From Candidatus Muproteobacteria bacterium RIFCSPHIGHO2_01_FULL_65_16 (GTDB lineage Bacteria > Pseudomonadota > Gammaproteobacteria > Acidiferrobacterales > Sulfurifustaceae): DNA of 8,613 bases. This document shows, piece by piece, positions 1 to 7,033 of this stretch (positions within the stretch are counted from its first letter, which is position 1; every line of letters begins with the position of its first letter). Below the pieces are notes generated by a model. That model saw only the letters and a program-made list of their open reading frames with translations, was not told where the DNA came from and searched no databases. Position numbers and translations under genes: made by a program. The stretch is taken from contig MFSY01000053.1 of assembly GCA_001785175.1 (NCBI GenBank), positions 1-8,613 of the forward strand, written 5' to 3'.

Positions 1-1
1 C

Positions 2-421
2 TCCTACAAGCTCACCGGCAACGCGCTCAAGTACAAGGACATCCTCAGGCCCGGCCACATCAACCCCGAGCACGCGCGCTATGAGCTGCACCGCGTGTGG
101 GTCGTGGAGGCGACATTGAAGCAGGGTACGAGCCACCTCTACAAGAAGCGTGTGTTCTACATTGACGAGGACTCCTGGGCGGTCGCGGTCACCGACAAGT
201 ACGACGCGCGCGGGGAGCTGTGGCGCGTCTCGGAGCAGCACGCGATCAACTTCTACGACGTGCCCATGTACTACGGCACGGTCGAGGTCCATCACGACCT
301 GCAATCGGGGCGCTACCTCGCCATGGGGCTGCGCAACGAGGAGCCGGTGGTGTACCAGCGCATCAAGCGCAGCCCCGCGGACTTCACGCCCGCGGGCCTG
401 CGGCGCCTGGGCGTGCGCTGA
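2..421 (+). CDS. DUF1329 family outer-membrane lipoprotein-sorting-like protein, C-terminal part (5' end outside window)
   Basis: The reading frame is open from the first full codon at base 2 to a TGA at 419-421, giving about 139 C-terminal residues of a protein whose family is usually about 400-450 residues. The residues (SYKLTGNALKYKD near the left edge, then YELHRVWVVEATLK, KKRVFYIDEDSW, YDARGELWR and GRYLAMGLRNEEP) have the beta-rich, aromatic pattern I recognise as the end of DUF1329. That family is related to LolA/LolB lipoprotein carriers and is often found beside a DUF1302 protein and an RND transporter. The next gene begins 10 bases after the stop, so the two are probably co-transcribed. 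Its biochemical role is unknown; an envelope carrier for a lipid-like cargo is an inference. A GTG at 95 is an internal valine, not a start. Confidence 0.82.
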   Translation, partial: SYKLTGNALKYKDILRPGHINPEHARYELHRVWVVEATLKQGTSHLYKKRVFYIDEDSWAVAVTDKYDARGELWRVSEQHAINFYDVPMYYGTVEVHHDLQSGRYLAMGLRNEEPVVYQRIKRSPADFTPAGLRRLGVR

Positions 422-431
422 TTCCCGCGAC

Positions 432-1427
432 ATGGGCGGCGCCGGCGCGCGAGGCGGGGCTTGCATCCTGTTATCGCACGCTCTCCTCGCCCCCCTGACC
501 GGGCTGGCGCTGCTCGCCTTCGCGGGCGGCGTCGGCGCCGATGCTCCCGCGGCCACGGAAAAGGCGCTCGCCAAGATCCGCTCGCTCCGACCCCTATTGC
601 TGGACGTCGCCTCCGCCGGCGCGCGCCTCGTGGCCGTCGGCGAGCGCGGCACGGTCCTGGTCTCGGACGACCGCGGCCAATCCTGGCGCGGCGCTCAAAC
701 CCCGACCCCGGCCACGCTCACGGCCGTGTATTTCCACGATGCGCGCCACGGCTGGGCCGTGGGCCACGACGCCGTGATCCTGCGCACGCAGGACGGCGGC
801 GAGACCTGGGCGATCGTTCATTCCGCGCCGCGGGAGGAGAAACCGCTGCTCGATGTCTGGTTCGCGAGCGCCGATTCCGGCATCGCCGTCGGCGCCTACG
901 GGCTCGCCTACGCCACGCATGACGGCGGCCGGAGCTGGCGGCCGCTCAAGGTCCTTGCGGACGACATGCACTTGAACGCGCTCGCCCGCGGGAGCGGCGG
1001 CCGGCTCTACATCGCCGGCGAGGCCGGCACGCTCGCGCGCTCGACGGACGGCGGGCGCAGCTGGTCGCGGCTGCCCTCGCCCTACCGCGGCTCGTACTTC
1101 GGGATGCTCGCGCTGCCCGACGGGACGCTGCTGCTCCACGGTCTGCGCGGCAAGATCCACCGCTCCACGGATGACGGCCGGAGCTGGACGCCGGTCGAAT
1201 CCGGCACCCAGGCCAATCTTCTCGGCGGCGCGGTCCTCGACGACGGCGCCGTGGTCCTGGTCGGTTACGACGGGGTGATCCTGGTCAGCCGCGACCAGGG
1301 ACGGCGCTTCGCGCTCTCCCGAGACGCCGAGGGCAAGGCCCTCGCGGCGGCGGCCGCGGCCGGCCCCGAGATGCTGTTGCTCTTCGGCGAAGGCGGCGTG
1401 ACCCGGCATCCGCTCAAACGACCTTAG
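432..1427 (+). CDS. Secreted YCF48/BNR-type beta-propeller protein
   Basis: This encodes a 331-residue protein. Residues about 10-36 are a hydrophobic signal-like segment (ILLSHALLAPLTGLALLAFAGGVGA), so export to the periplasm is likely. The mature part carries six Asp-box/BNR motifs of the S-x-D-x-G-x-S/T-W type, ending at W85, W126, W169, W211, W252 and F293. The spacing is 41-43 residues, as expected for blades of a YCF48/HCF136-like propeller. HCF136 assists photosystem II assembly in plants and cyanobacteria, but here, next to an RND transporter, a scaffolding or assembly role in the envelope is more likely. ATG 432 was chosen because it follows the previous stop by 10 bases and puts the signal segment at the N-terminus; the frame is open upstream to 150, but that part would overlap the DUF1329 gene. 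The ribosome site is weak, which suggests translational coupling. The substrate or partner is unknown. Confidence 0.85.
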   Translation: MGGAGARGGACILLSHALLAPLTGLALLAFAGGVGADAPAATEKALAKIRSLRPLLLDVASAGARLVAVGERGTVLVSDDRGQSWRGAQTPTPATLTAVYFHDARHGWAVGHDAVILRTQDGGETWAIVHSAPREEKPLLDVWFASADSGIAVGAYGLAYATHDGGRSWRPLKVLADDMHLNALARGSGGRLYIAGEAGTLARSTDGGRSWSRLPSPYRGSYFGMLALPDGTLLLHGLRGKIHRSTDDGRSWTPVESGTQANLLGGAVLDDGAVVLVGYDGVILVSRDQGRRFALSRDAEGKALAAAAAAGPEMLLLFGEGGVTRHPLKRP

Positions 1428-1435
1428 CTCCCCGC

Positions 1436-3778
1436 ATGCGTCTTGATCTCACCGCCGTCCTCAACGCCATCGCGGATGTCGTCTTCTCCCGGCGGCGGGC
1501 GTGGCTGGCGCTGTTTGCGCTCGTGACGGCGGGGCTCGGCTACTCGGCCGGCGGGCTGCGCGTGGACGCGGCCTTCAACAAGATGGTGCCGCTCGAGCAC
1601 CCGTACATGAAGGTCTTCACCCAGTACCAGCAGACCTTCGGCGGCGCGAACCGCGTGATCGTCGCGCTCAGGCAGCGGCAGGGCGACATCTTCAACCCGG
1701 CCTTTTTCCAGGCGCTCAAGCAGGTCACCGACGAGGTGTTCTTCATCCCCGGGGTGGACCGCGCCACCGTCACCTCGCTGTTCACGCCGAACACGCGCTT
1801 CATCGAGATCGTCGAGGAGGGATTCGCCGGCGGCAACGTGATCCCCGCCGACTTTCGCGGCACGCCCGCGGATCTCGCCAAGGTCCGGGTCAACGTCCTG
1901 AAATCGGGCGGCGTGGGCAGGCTCGTCGCCAACGACTTCAAGGGGGCGCTCGTGCGCGCCGAGCTGCTCGAGGTGGACCCGGTCTCGGGCGCGCGCCTCG
2001 ACTACCAGGAGGTGGCGCGCCGGCTCGAGACGATCCGCGCCAGGTTCGAAACCGGGGACTTGAGCGTGCACATCGTCGGCTTCGCCAAGGCCGTGGGCGA
2101 CATCGCCGACGGCGCGCGCGGGGTGATCGCCTTCTTCGGGGTGGCGTTCGTGATCACCGCGCTGCTGCTCTACTGGTATTCGAATTCCCTCAGGGTCACG
2201 GCGATCGCGCTCTTATGCGCGCTCCTGCCGGTGGCCTGGCTGCTGGGACTGCTGCCGCTGCTCGGCTACGGCATGGACCCGATGTCCATCCTGGTGCCGT
2301 TTCTGATCTTCGCCATCGGCGTGAGCCACGCCGCGCAGATGACGCACGCCTGGAAGCTCGAGGTGCTAGCCGGCCGCGACAGCCCGGCGGCCGCGCGCGC
2401 GGCGTTCCAGAAGCTCATCGTCCCCGGGACAGTGGCGCTGCTGACCGACGCGCTCGGCTTCCTCGTGATCATGCACATCAAGATCGAGATCGTGCGCGAG
2501 CTCGGCGTCACCGCCAGCCTCGGCGTGGCGCTCATGATCGTGACCAACAAGCTGCTGCTCCCGATCCTGCTCTCCCATGCCTCCGTGAGCGACGACGAAC
2601 GGCGCCGGGCCGCGGCCCGGGAGGAGCGCGGCCGGAACATCTGGCCGCGGCTCGCGCGCCTGGCCCGGCCGCGACCGGCCGCCCTCGTCCTCGCCGTCGC
2701 CGCCGCGGCGCTGATGCTCGGCGTCTGGAAGGCGCAGGGGCTGCGTATCGGGGATCTCGGCACGGGCATCCCGGAGCTGCGCGATTCGGCGCGCTACAAC
2801 CGCGACAGCGCCGTCGTCACCGACCGCTTCACGATCGGCGTGGACGTGCTCGCGGTGATCGCCCAGACCCGCGACGTGCCGGGGGCATGCACCAACTACG
2901 AGGTCATGGACGCGATAGACCGCTTCGAGTGGCACCTGCGCCAGGTGGACGGCGTGCAGTCGGTGCTCGCGCTCACGACGCTCGCCAAGATCATCCACGC
3001 CGGCTGGAACGAGGGCAGCCTCAAGTGGCGCGCGCTGCCGCGCAACCCGCTGGTGCTGGCGCAATCGGTCACGCCCGTGGACACGAGCAGCGGCCTGCTC
3101 AACACCGACTGCAGCGCGATGCAGGTGCTGATCTTCGCCCGCGACCACCGGGGCGATACCATCGCCCGCATCGTGCGCGCGATCAAGGCCTTCGCCGCGG
3201 CCAACGACTCCGAGCGGCTTCAGTTCCTGCTCGCGAGCGGCAACGTCGGCGTGATGGCCGCGACCAACGAGGCGGTGGACGCCGCCGAGGAGACGATGCT
3301 CGTCTCGATCTTCGGCGCGCTGATCCTCTTCTGCCTCGTCACCTTCCGCTCCTGGCGCGCGGCCGCGTGCATCCTGTTGCCGCTCGTGCTCGCCTCGGTG
3401 CTGTGCGAGGCGCTCATGGCGGGGCTGGGGATCGGGCTTAAGGTCTCGACGCTGCCCGTGATCGCGCTCGGCGTCGGCATCGGCGTGGACTACGGCATTT
3501 ATCTCTACGAGCGCATGCAGCACGAGCTGGAGCAAAACGCCGCCGGCCTTACGGACGCGTTTGCGGAGGCGCTGCGCCAGCGCGGCACGGCGGTGCTGTT
3601 CACGGCGCTGACCATGAGCGTCGGCGTCGGCAGTTGGGCGTTTTCCGCGCTCAAGTTCCAGGCGGACATGGGGCTGCTGCTGGCCTTCATGTTCCTGGTG
3701 AACATGCTGGGCGCGATCCTGCTGCTGCCGGCGCTGGCGGCCTTTCTGCTCCGACCCGGGACGCGCCGCGCAGGCTAG
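1436..3778 (+). CDS. RND superfamily (MMPL-type) transporter
   Basis: This encodes a 780-residue inner-membrane protein with the duplicated RND layout. One helix lies at about 22-38, followed by a periplasmic loop to about 227. Five helices span about 228-380. A cytoplasmic linker rich in Arg and Glu covers about 383-412. The second half has a helix at about 413-431, a second large periplasmic loop, and five helices at about 621-770. The helix 4 and helix 10 motifs differ: the first half has FAIGVSHAAQ (Ser297), and the second has GVGIGVDYGIYLYER with Asp685, the residue expected to carry protons. It resembles the COG1033 group of predicted exporters rather than tripartite drug pumps, and no periplasmic adaptor gene is visible. 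It starts 8 bases after the propeller gene, so the two are probably co-expressed. The TAG stop at 3776-3778 lies in the terminal repeat of the adjacent MITE. The cargo is unknown; lipids or other hydrophobic molecules are a family-based guess. Confidence 0.92.
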   Translation: MRLDLTAVLNAIADVVFSRRRAWLALFALVTAGLGYSAGGLRVDAAFNKMVPLEHPYMKVFTQYQQTFGGANRVIVALRQRQGDIFNPAFFQALKQVTDEVFFIPGVDRATVTSLFTPNTRFIEIVEEGFAGGNVIPADFRGTPADLAKVRVNVLKSGGVGRLVANDFKGALVRAELLEVDPVSGARLDYQEVARRLETIRARFETGDLSVHIVGFAKAVGDIADGARGVIAFFGVAFVITALLLYWYSNSLRVTAIALLCALLPVAWLLGLLPLLGYGMDPMSILVPFLIFAIGVSHAAQMTHAWKLEVLAGRDSPAAARAAFQKLIVPGTVALLTDALGFLVIMHIKIEIVRELGVTASLGVALMIVTNKLLLPILLSHASVSDDERRRAAAREERGRNIWPRLARLARPRPAALVLAVAAAALMLGVWKAQGLRIGDLGTGIPELRDSARYNRDSAVVTDRFTIGVDVLAVIAQTRDVPGACTNYEVMDAIDRFEWHLRQVDGVQSVLALTTLAKIIHAGWNEGSLKWRALPRNPLVLAQSVTPVDTSSGLLNTDCSAMQVLIFARDHRGDTIARIVRAIKAFAAANDSERLQFLLASGNVGVMAATNEAVDAAEETMLVSIFGALILFCLVTFRSWRAAACILLPLVLASVLCEALMAGLGIGLKVSTLPVIALGVGIGVDYGIYLYERMQHELEQNAAGLTDAFAEALRQRGTAVLFTALTMSVGVGSWAFSALKFQADMGLLLAFMFLVNMLGAILLLPALAAFLLRPGTRRAG

Positions 3779-3940
3779 GGAAGCTCTGATTAAGCCGTCA
3801 TTCCGGCGGGGGCCTGCCCCGGCATGGTGAAAGCCGGGGCCGGAATCCAGGCTTTGAAAAAAGCATCGGCCGTAAGGCCGATTCTGGATGCCAGCTTTCG
3901 CTGGCATGACGGTTTTACTACTTGTTCAGAGCTTCCCTAG
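3775..3940. mobile_element. MITE with IS5-like ends, inserted at CTAG on the RND stop codon
   Basis: The outer 15 bases are a perfect inverted repeat, CTAGGGAAGCTCTGA at 3775-3789 and its complement at 3926-3940. CTAG at both edges can be read as a 4-bp target duplication. That leaves an element of 158 bp (3779-3936) with 11-bp perfect ends GGAAGCTCTGA, extending imperfectly as TTAAG/ACAAG. IS5-group elements are known for GGAAG-type ends and YTAR (often CTAG) duplications, so this is probably a non-autonomous relative; no transposase is present. The interior holds three stem-loops: 8-bp stems at 3816-3840, a 7-bp stem with a GTAA loop at 3865-3882, and 8-bp stems at 3888-3907. The short minus-strand reading MPAKAGIQ comes from this repeat and is not a gene. 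Confidence 0.8.
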
Positions 3941-3960
3941 CTCCTGATTTATATTATCAT

Positions 3961-3988
3961 CCGCCGCAAAGACGCAGAGGACGCAAAG
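3961..3988. repeat. CGCAAAG-type dispersed intergenic repeat
   Basis: The stretch has the pattern CCGCCGCAAAGACGCAGAGG followed by ACGCAAAG, a short stuttering repeat common between genes of many proteobacteria. A related copy in palindromic form lies at 8472-8535. No function is known. Confidence 0.55.
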
Positions 3989-4023
3989 AAAAACACGAGA
4001 AGATCAAACCACACAATGGATGT

Positions 4024-4118
4024 AACCGCAGATAAACGCAGATGAACGCCGATTCAAAAACGGAACGGGAAGAAATGAGTTCCTTCATATCTGCGTTCAT
4101 CCGCGTTCATCCGTGGTT
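4024..4118. repeat. Large imperfect inverted repeat built from 10-bp CGCAGATGAA-like units
   Basis: The arms at 4024-4053 and 4089-4118 match as inverted repeats at 25 of 30 positions. Each arm is a tandem of about 10-bp units such as CGCAGATAAA, CGCAGATGAA and CGCGGATGAA. The 35-base centre is AT-rich. The element fills the gap between the converging RND and epmB genes, so a transcript from either side would form a long hairpin that could act as a 3' stabiliser or weak terminator. There is no clear T-run, so a classical terminator is not claimed. Confidence 0.7.
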
Positions 4119-4139
4119 CCGGTTTCCTTGTGCTTCTCG

Positions 4140-5147
4140 TCACACGAGCCGCACCTTCGCCGGCGCCCCGGGAAGCTCCCGCACCAGGCGCGGCACGAGG
4201 TAGCCCGGAAGACGCGCGTTGAGGTCGCTCATCAGCGCGCGCGCCGCGGCCTCGTCCACCGCGAAATGCGCCGCGCCCTGGACGCGATCGAGCAGGTGCA
4301 GGTAGTAGGGCTGCGCGCCGGCGTCGAACAAGGCCACGCTTAAATCGGCGAGCGCCACGACGGAATCATTCACGCCGCGCAGCAGCACCGATTGGTTGAG
4401 CAACGCGGCGCCGCCGTCCCTGAGGCGCGCGAGCGCCGCGCGCACGGTGCTGTCAATCTCGTTGGCGTGGTTGGCGTGCACGACGACGACGGCCTGGAGG
4501 CGCGTCCCGCCGAGCCAGGCCAGCAGCCCGTCGTCAACCCGCTCCGGCAGCACTATCGGCAGGCGTGTGTGCAGACGCAGCCGCCGCACGTGGGAGATGG
4601 CGGCGAGGGCGCGGGCGAACTCGCCCAGACGCCGGTCCGCGAGCATCAGGGGATCGCCGCCGCTCAGGATCACCTCGGCGATCGAATCATCCGCGGCGAT
4701 GTAGGCGAGCGCCTCGCGCCAACGGTCGGTCGCGGCCGCGGCCCCGCCGTAGGGAAAGTGGCGGCGGAAACAGAAGCGGCAGTTGACCGCGCAGGCGCCG
4801 GTGGCGATGAGCAGCACGCGGCCGCGGTACTTGTGCAGCACGCCGCGCGCCGCGACGGCGGCCAGGTCTCCGACCGGGTCCGGTCCAAAGCCAGCAACGG
4901 GCTCAAGCTCCGCACCGAGCGGCAGCACCTGGCGCAGCAGCGGGTCGGCGGGATCGCCCGGACGCATGCGCGCGATGTAGCCCCGCGGGACGCGCAAGGG
5001 AAAAACCCGCGCCGCGGCGCGCGCGGCCGGCAGGAGCCCGGTCCCCAGGCGCAGGATTTGCAACAGCTCCGCCGGGTCCGTGACGGCCCGGGACAGCTCC
5101 TCCTGCCAGGCCGGCATCTGCCTTAATACGTGGGTTCCGGGTATCAT
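4140..5147 (-). CDS. epmB: EF-P lysine 2,3-aminomutase EpmB (radical SAM)
   Basis: EpmB converts L-(S)-alpha-lysine to (R)-beta-lysine, the substrate EpmA attaches to elongation factor P. This start gives 335 residues, against 342 in E. coli. The radical-SAM cluster motif is CAVNCRFCF, with Cys119, Cys123 and Cys126 almost matching E. coli numbering (Cys120). Other family blocks are [64 protein letters not shown] and [17 protein letters not shown] Lys near the end (PGAPAK) is the likely PLP-binding lysine. The ATG at 5147 fits the family N-terminus (MIPGTH...). An ATG at 5159 (MKRAMIP...) has a GGGG stretch just upstream and is a real alternative; TTG 5174 is less likely. The gene is divergent from efp with about 50 bases between start codons. 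Confidence 0.96.
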   Translation of the reverse strand: MIPGTHVLRQMPAWQEELSRAVTDPAELLQILRLGTGLLPAARAAARVFPLRVPRGYIARMRPGDPADPLLRQVLPLGAELEPVAGFGPDPVGDLAAVAARGVLHKYRGRVLLIATGACAVNCRFCFRRHFPYGGAAAATDRWREALAYIAADDSIAEVILSGGDPLMLADRRLGEFARALAAISHVRRLRLHTRLPIVLPERVDDGLLAWLGGTRLQAVVVVHANHANEIDSTVRAALARLRDGGAALLNQSVLLRGVNDSVVALADLSVALFDAGAQPYYLHLLDRVQGAAHFAVDEAAARALMSDLNARLPGYLVPRLVRELPGAPAKVRLV

Positions 5148-5199
5148 AGCGCGCTTCATTTTACCCCGAGTCAACTTTAATAATCAGACATGGTGCTTC
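5142..5199. promoter_or_regulatory. Shared divergent epmB/efp control region, with possible efp -10 box
   Basis: Only 40-52 bases separate the two start codons, depending on the epmB start, so the promoters must overlap each other or coding sequence. On the + strand, TATCAT at 5142-5147 is a good -10 match; it has a poor -35 (CTGCCT, 18 bases upstream) and would give an efp leader of about 45 bases. It covers the epmB ATG at 5145-5147. An AT-rich run lies at 5173-5184. No convincing epmB promoter was found. Confidence 0.35.
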
Positions 5200-5763
5200 A
5201 TGGCGACTTACAATACGAATGAATTCAGGGCCGGTCTCAAGGTGATGCTCGACGGCGACCCGGCCGCGATCGTGGAAAACGAGTTCGTGAAACCGGGTAA
5301 GGGCCAGGCCTTCAGCCGCGTGCGCATCCGCAACCTCAAGACCGGGCGCACCATCGAGCGCACCTTCAAGTCGGGCGAAACGATCGAGGCCGCCGACGTG
5401 GCCGATGTCGAATTGCAGTATCTCTACAACGACGGCGAGTTCTGGCACTTCATGAATCCGAAGAGCTACGAGCAGCTCGCCGCGGACAAGGCGACCGTGG
5501 GCGACAACGCCAAGTGGCTCAAGGAGCAGGATATCTGCATCATCACGCTCTGGAACGGCGTGCCGCTGGTGGTCGAGCCGCCGAATACCGTGACGCTCAA
5601 GGTCGTGGAAACCGACCCGGGCGTGCGCGGTGACACCTCGGGCGGAGGCGGCAAACCGGCGACCCTCGAGACCGGCGCCGTCGTGCGCGTGCCGCTCTTT
5701 ATCCAGATCGGCGAGACCATCAAGGTCAATACGCGCACCGGCGAGTACGTTTCAAGAGCCTGA
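5200..5763 (+). CDS. efp: Translation elongation factor P
   Basis: EF-P binds between the P and E sites of the ribosome and promotes peptide bond formation at polyproline stretches. The product is 187 residues, against 188 in E. coli. It begins [19 protein letters not shown] and contains the modification loop VKPGKGQA with the acceptor Lys34 at the same position as in E. coli. That lysine fits with epmA and epmB being adjacent. The middle ([13 protein letters not shown]) and C-terminal OB-like domains ([25 protein letters not shown], then GEYVSRA) are complete. ATG 5200 is chosen because it gives the conserved N-terminus; the frame stays open upstream, but that part would lie in the epmB region. 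The Shine-Dalgarno site is weak (GGTG about 5 bases upstream). epmA follows after a repeat. Confidence 0.98.
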   Translation: MATYNTNEFRAGLKVMLDGDPAAIVENEFVKPGKGQAFSRVRIRNLKTGRTIERTFKSGETIEAADVADVELQYLYNDGEFWHFMNPKSYEQLAADKATVGDNAKWLKEQDICIITLWNGVPLVVEPPNTVTLKVVETDPGVRGDTSGGGGKPATLETGAVVRVPLFIQIGETIKVNTRTGEYVSRA

Positions 5764-5767
5764 AACA

Positions 5768-5852
5768 GTAGCAAGTTACAAGCGGCAAGTAGCAAGGAAG
5801 AAAATGCTGCTTTGGCTTACTTCTTGGAACTTGAAACTTGATACTTGAAACT
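5768..5852. repeat. CAAGTT-type imperfect palindrome overlapping the epmA start
   Basis: The left arm (about 5768-5800) carries repeated GCAAG/ACAAG units, and the right arm (about 5817-5852) carries the inverted ACTTG units (GGAACTTGAAACTTGATACT). The whole can fold into a long imperfect hairpin between efp and epmA. The right arm runs into the first codons of epmA. A related but not identical palindrome lies downstream of epmA at 6840-6926. Confidence 0.65.
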
Positions 5853-6836
5853 GAATCGGACTGGCGCCCCTCCGCCTCTCTCGAAGTCCTGACGCTCCGC
5901 GCCCGGATGCTCGAGCGCATCCGGGCGTTTTTCGCCGCACGCGGCGTGCTCGAGGTTGAAACACCGGTTCTTTCCGGCGCCGCCGCCACCGATCCCCACT
6001 TGCAGAGCCTCGCCACGCGCTACACCGGCCCCCTGTTCCCGCGGGGGCAGGTGCTTTATCCGCATACCTCGCCCGAATTCCCCATGAAGCGCCTGCTCGC
6101 CGCAGGCGCCGGCTCGATTTACCAGATCTGCAAGGTATTCCGCGACGGCGAGGCGGGACGGCTGCACAATCCGGAGTTCACCATGCTCGAGTGGTACCGC
6201 GTGGGGTTCGACCATTTTGCGCTCATGGATGAGGCGGCGGCGCTCATCGCCGAGGCGCTCGTGGGAGGCCGCGCGCTCGGCGCGCCCGAGAAGCTCACCT
6301 ACCGGGAGGCGTTCGAGCGCCATTGCGGGCTCGACCCGCACACGGCGGACAGCGTCGCGCTGGCCGCGGTAGTGCAGGCGAAAGCCATTGCGGTGCGCGG
6401 CGACCCCGCGCGCGAGGCGGCCGACACGCTGCGCGATCTGCTGTTGACGCACGTGATCGAGCCGCAGCTCGGGCGCGGGCGCGTGACGCTGCTCTACGAC
6501 TACCCCGCCTCGCAGGCGGCGCTGGCCCGAATCCGCCCGGGCGATCCGCCGGTGGCCGAGCGCTTCGAGGTCTATCTCGAAGGTATCGAGCTCGCCAACG
6601 GCTTTCACGAACTCAATGACGCGACCGAACAGCGCGCGCGCTTCGAGCGCGACTTGGCGCAAAGAAAGGAACGGGGCTTGCCCGCGGTGCCCATGGACGA
6701 ATGGCTGCTCGAGGCGCTGGCTCATGGCCTGCCGGACTGCGCCGGCGTGGCCTTGGGCCTCGACCGGTTGGTGATGATCGCCGCTGGCGTGGCCTCAATT
6801 CAGGAGGTCCTGCCATTTCCCATCGAGCGCGCCTGA
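5838..6836 (+). CDS. epmA: EF-P beta-lysine ligase EpmA (PoxA/GenX, LysRS paralogue)
   Basis: EpmA activates (R)-beta-lysine with ATP and transfers it to Lys34 of EF-P. The product is 332 residues, against 325 in E. coli, and consists of the class II aminoacyl-tRNA synthetase core without the anticodon-binding domain. Motif 1 is VLEVETPVLS (37-46), and TSPEFPMKRLL follows at 78-87. Motif 2 is FRDGEAGRLHNPEFTMLEWYR (101-121), YLEGIELANGFHEL lies at about 248-261, and motif 3 is GVALGLDRLVM (about 303-313). The Ala in GVALG, where LysRS has Gly, is an EpmA trait. The start is odd. TTG 5838 gives ILETESDWRPSAS, aligning with E. coli SETASWQPSAS, but it lies in a palindromic repeat and an in-frame TGA sits at 5832-5834. 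The next in-frame ATG is about 23 codons in and would lose conserved residues. A weak GGAA lies about 9 bases upstream. efp and epmA are probably one transcript. Confidence 0.95.
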   Translation: MILETESDWRPSASLEVLTLRARMLERIRAFFAARGVLEVETPVLSGAAATDPHLQSLATRYTGPLFPRGQVLYPHTSPEFPMKRLLAAGAGSIYQICKVFRDGEAGRLHNPEFTMLEWYRVGFDHFALMDEAAALIAEALVGGRALGAPEKLTYREAFERHCGLDPHTADSVALAAVVQAKAIAVRGDPAREAADTLRDLLLTHVIEPQLGRGRVTLLYDYPASQAALARIRPGDPPVAERFEVYLEGIELANGFHELNDATEQRARFERDLAQRKERGLPAVPMDEWLLEALAHGLPDCAGVALGLDRLVMIAAGVASIQEVLPFPIERA

Positions 6837-6839
6837 GGG

Positions 6840-6926
6840 TGCAGCGGCAAACGGCAAGCCACAAGCAGCAAGTTATCGCAACGCCAGTTCGGCTTGAAGC
6901 TTGGGGCTTGGGGCTTGCAGCTTCGG
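6840..6926. repeat. CAAGC-type imperfect palindrome downstream of epmA
   Basis: The left arm has GGCAAACGGCAAGCCACAAG and related units, and the right arm has inverted units such as GGCTTGAAGCTTGGGGCTTG. It resembles the 5768-5852 palindrome in layout, with AAG/CTT stutters, but not in exact sequence. It ends one base before the second copy of the dtd 3' end. A role as an epmA 3' hairpin is possible. Confidence 0.6.
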
Positions 6927-6927
6927 T

Positions 6928-6954
6928 TTACGTTTCCAGCCAAAACGTCACCGG
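6928..6954 (-). pseudogene. Second copy of the dtd 3' end (last codons and stop), left boundary of an insert
   Basis: Twenty-three bases (6932-6954) are identical to 7890-7912, the end of dtd. With one mismatch the match extends through the stop (6928-6954 against 7886-7912). Read on the minus strand, the copy gives VTFWLET and TAA; the single mismatch is ACG against ACA, both Thr. It has the orientation of dtd and begins just downstream of epmA. No other dtd sequence follows it. It looks like one half of a direct repeat made by insertion at the dtd 3' end, or the relic of the original end. Confidence 0.75.
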
Positions 6955-7033
6955 ATGAAGTTGTTATCTGAGATGTGTTCCTGCGTCCGGTCGGGCGACA
7001 GCGCACCTGCACCCGCTTAAGCCCAGCGATGGT

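Noticed and set aside
150..431. N-terminal extension of the propeller protein to position 150
   Set aside because: It would overlap the DUF1329 gene out of frame, is Ser/Thr/Arg-rich, and would bury the signal peptide.
594..1409. 271-codon minus-strand frame opposite the propeller gene
   Set aside because: It has low-complexity Ala/Arg/Gly composition, and the opposite strand has a signal peptide and six Asp-box motifs.
1501..3441. 646-codon plus-strand frame inside the RND gene
   Set aside because: It is an out-of-frame, Arg-rich translation with no hydrophobic segments, overlapping a well-supported membrane protein.
2366..3907. 513-codon open frame on the minus strand opposite the RND gene
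   Set aside because: It is rich in Arg, His, Gln and Ala with no domain pattern, begins in the MITE (MPAKAGIQ) and mirrors a clear transporter gene. It is a high-GC shadow frame.
3960..4118. Possible CRISPR array from the repeated CGCAGATGAA-like units
   Set aside because: The units are about 10 bp, contiguous and arranged as an inverted pair, with no spacers and no cas genes. They are a dispersed palindromic repeat.
5817..6725. 302-codon minus-strand frame opposite epmA
   Set aside because: epmA has all class II synthetase motifs on the other strand, and this frame has no recognisable features.
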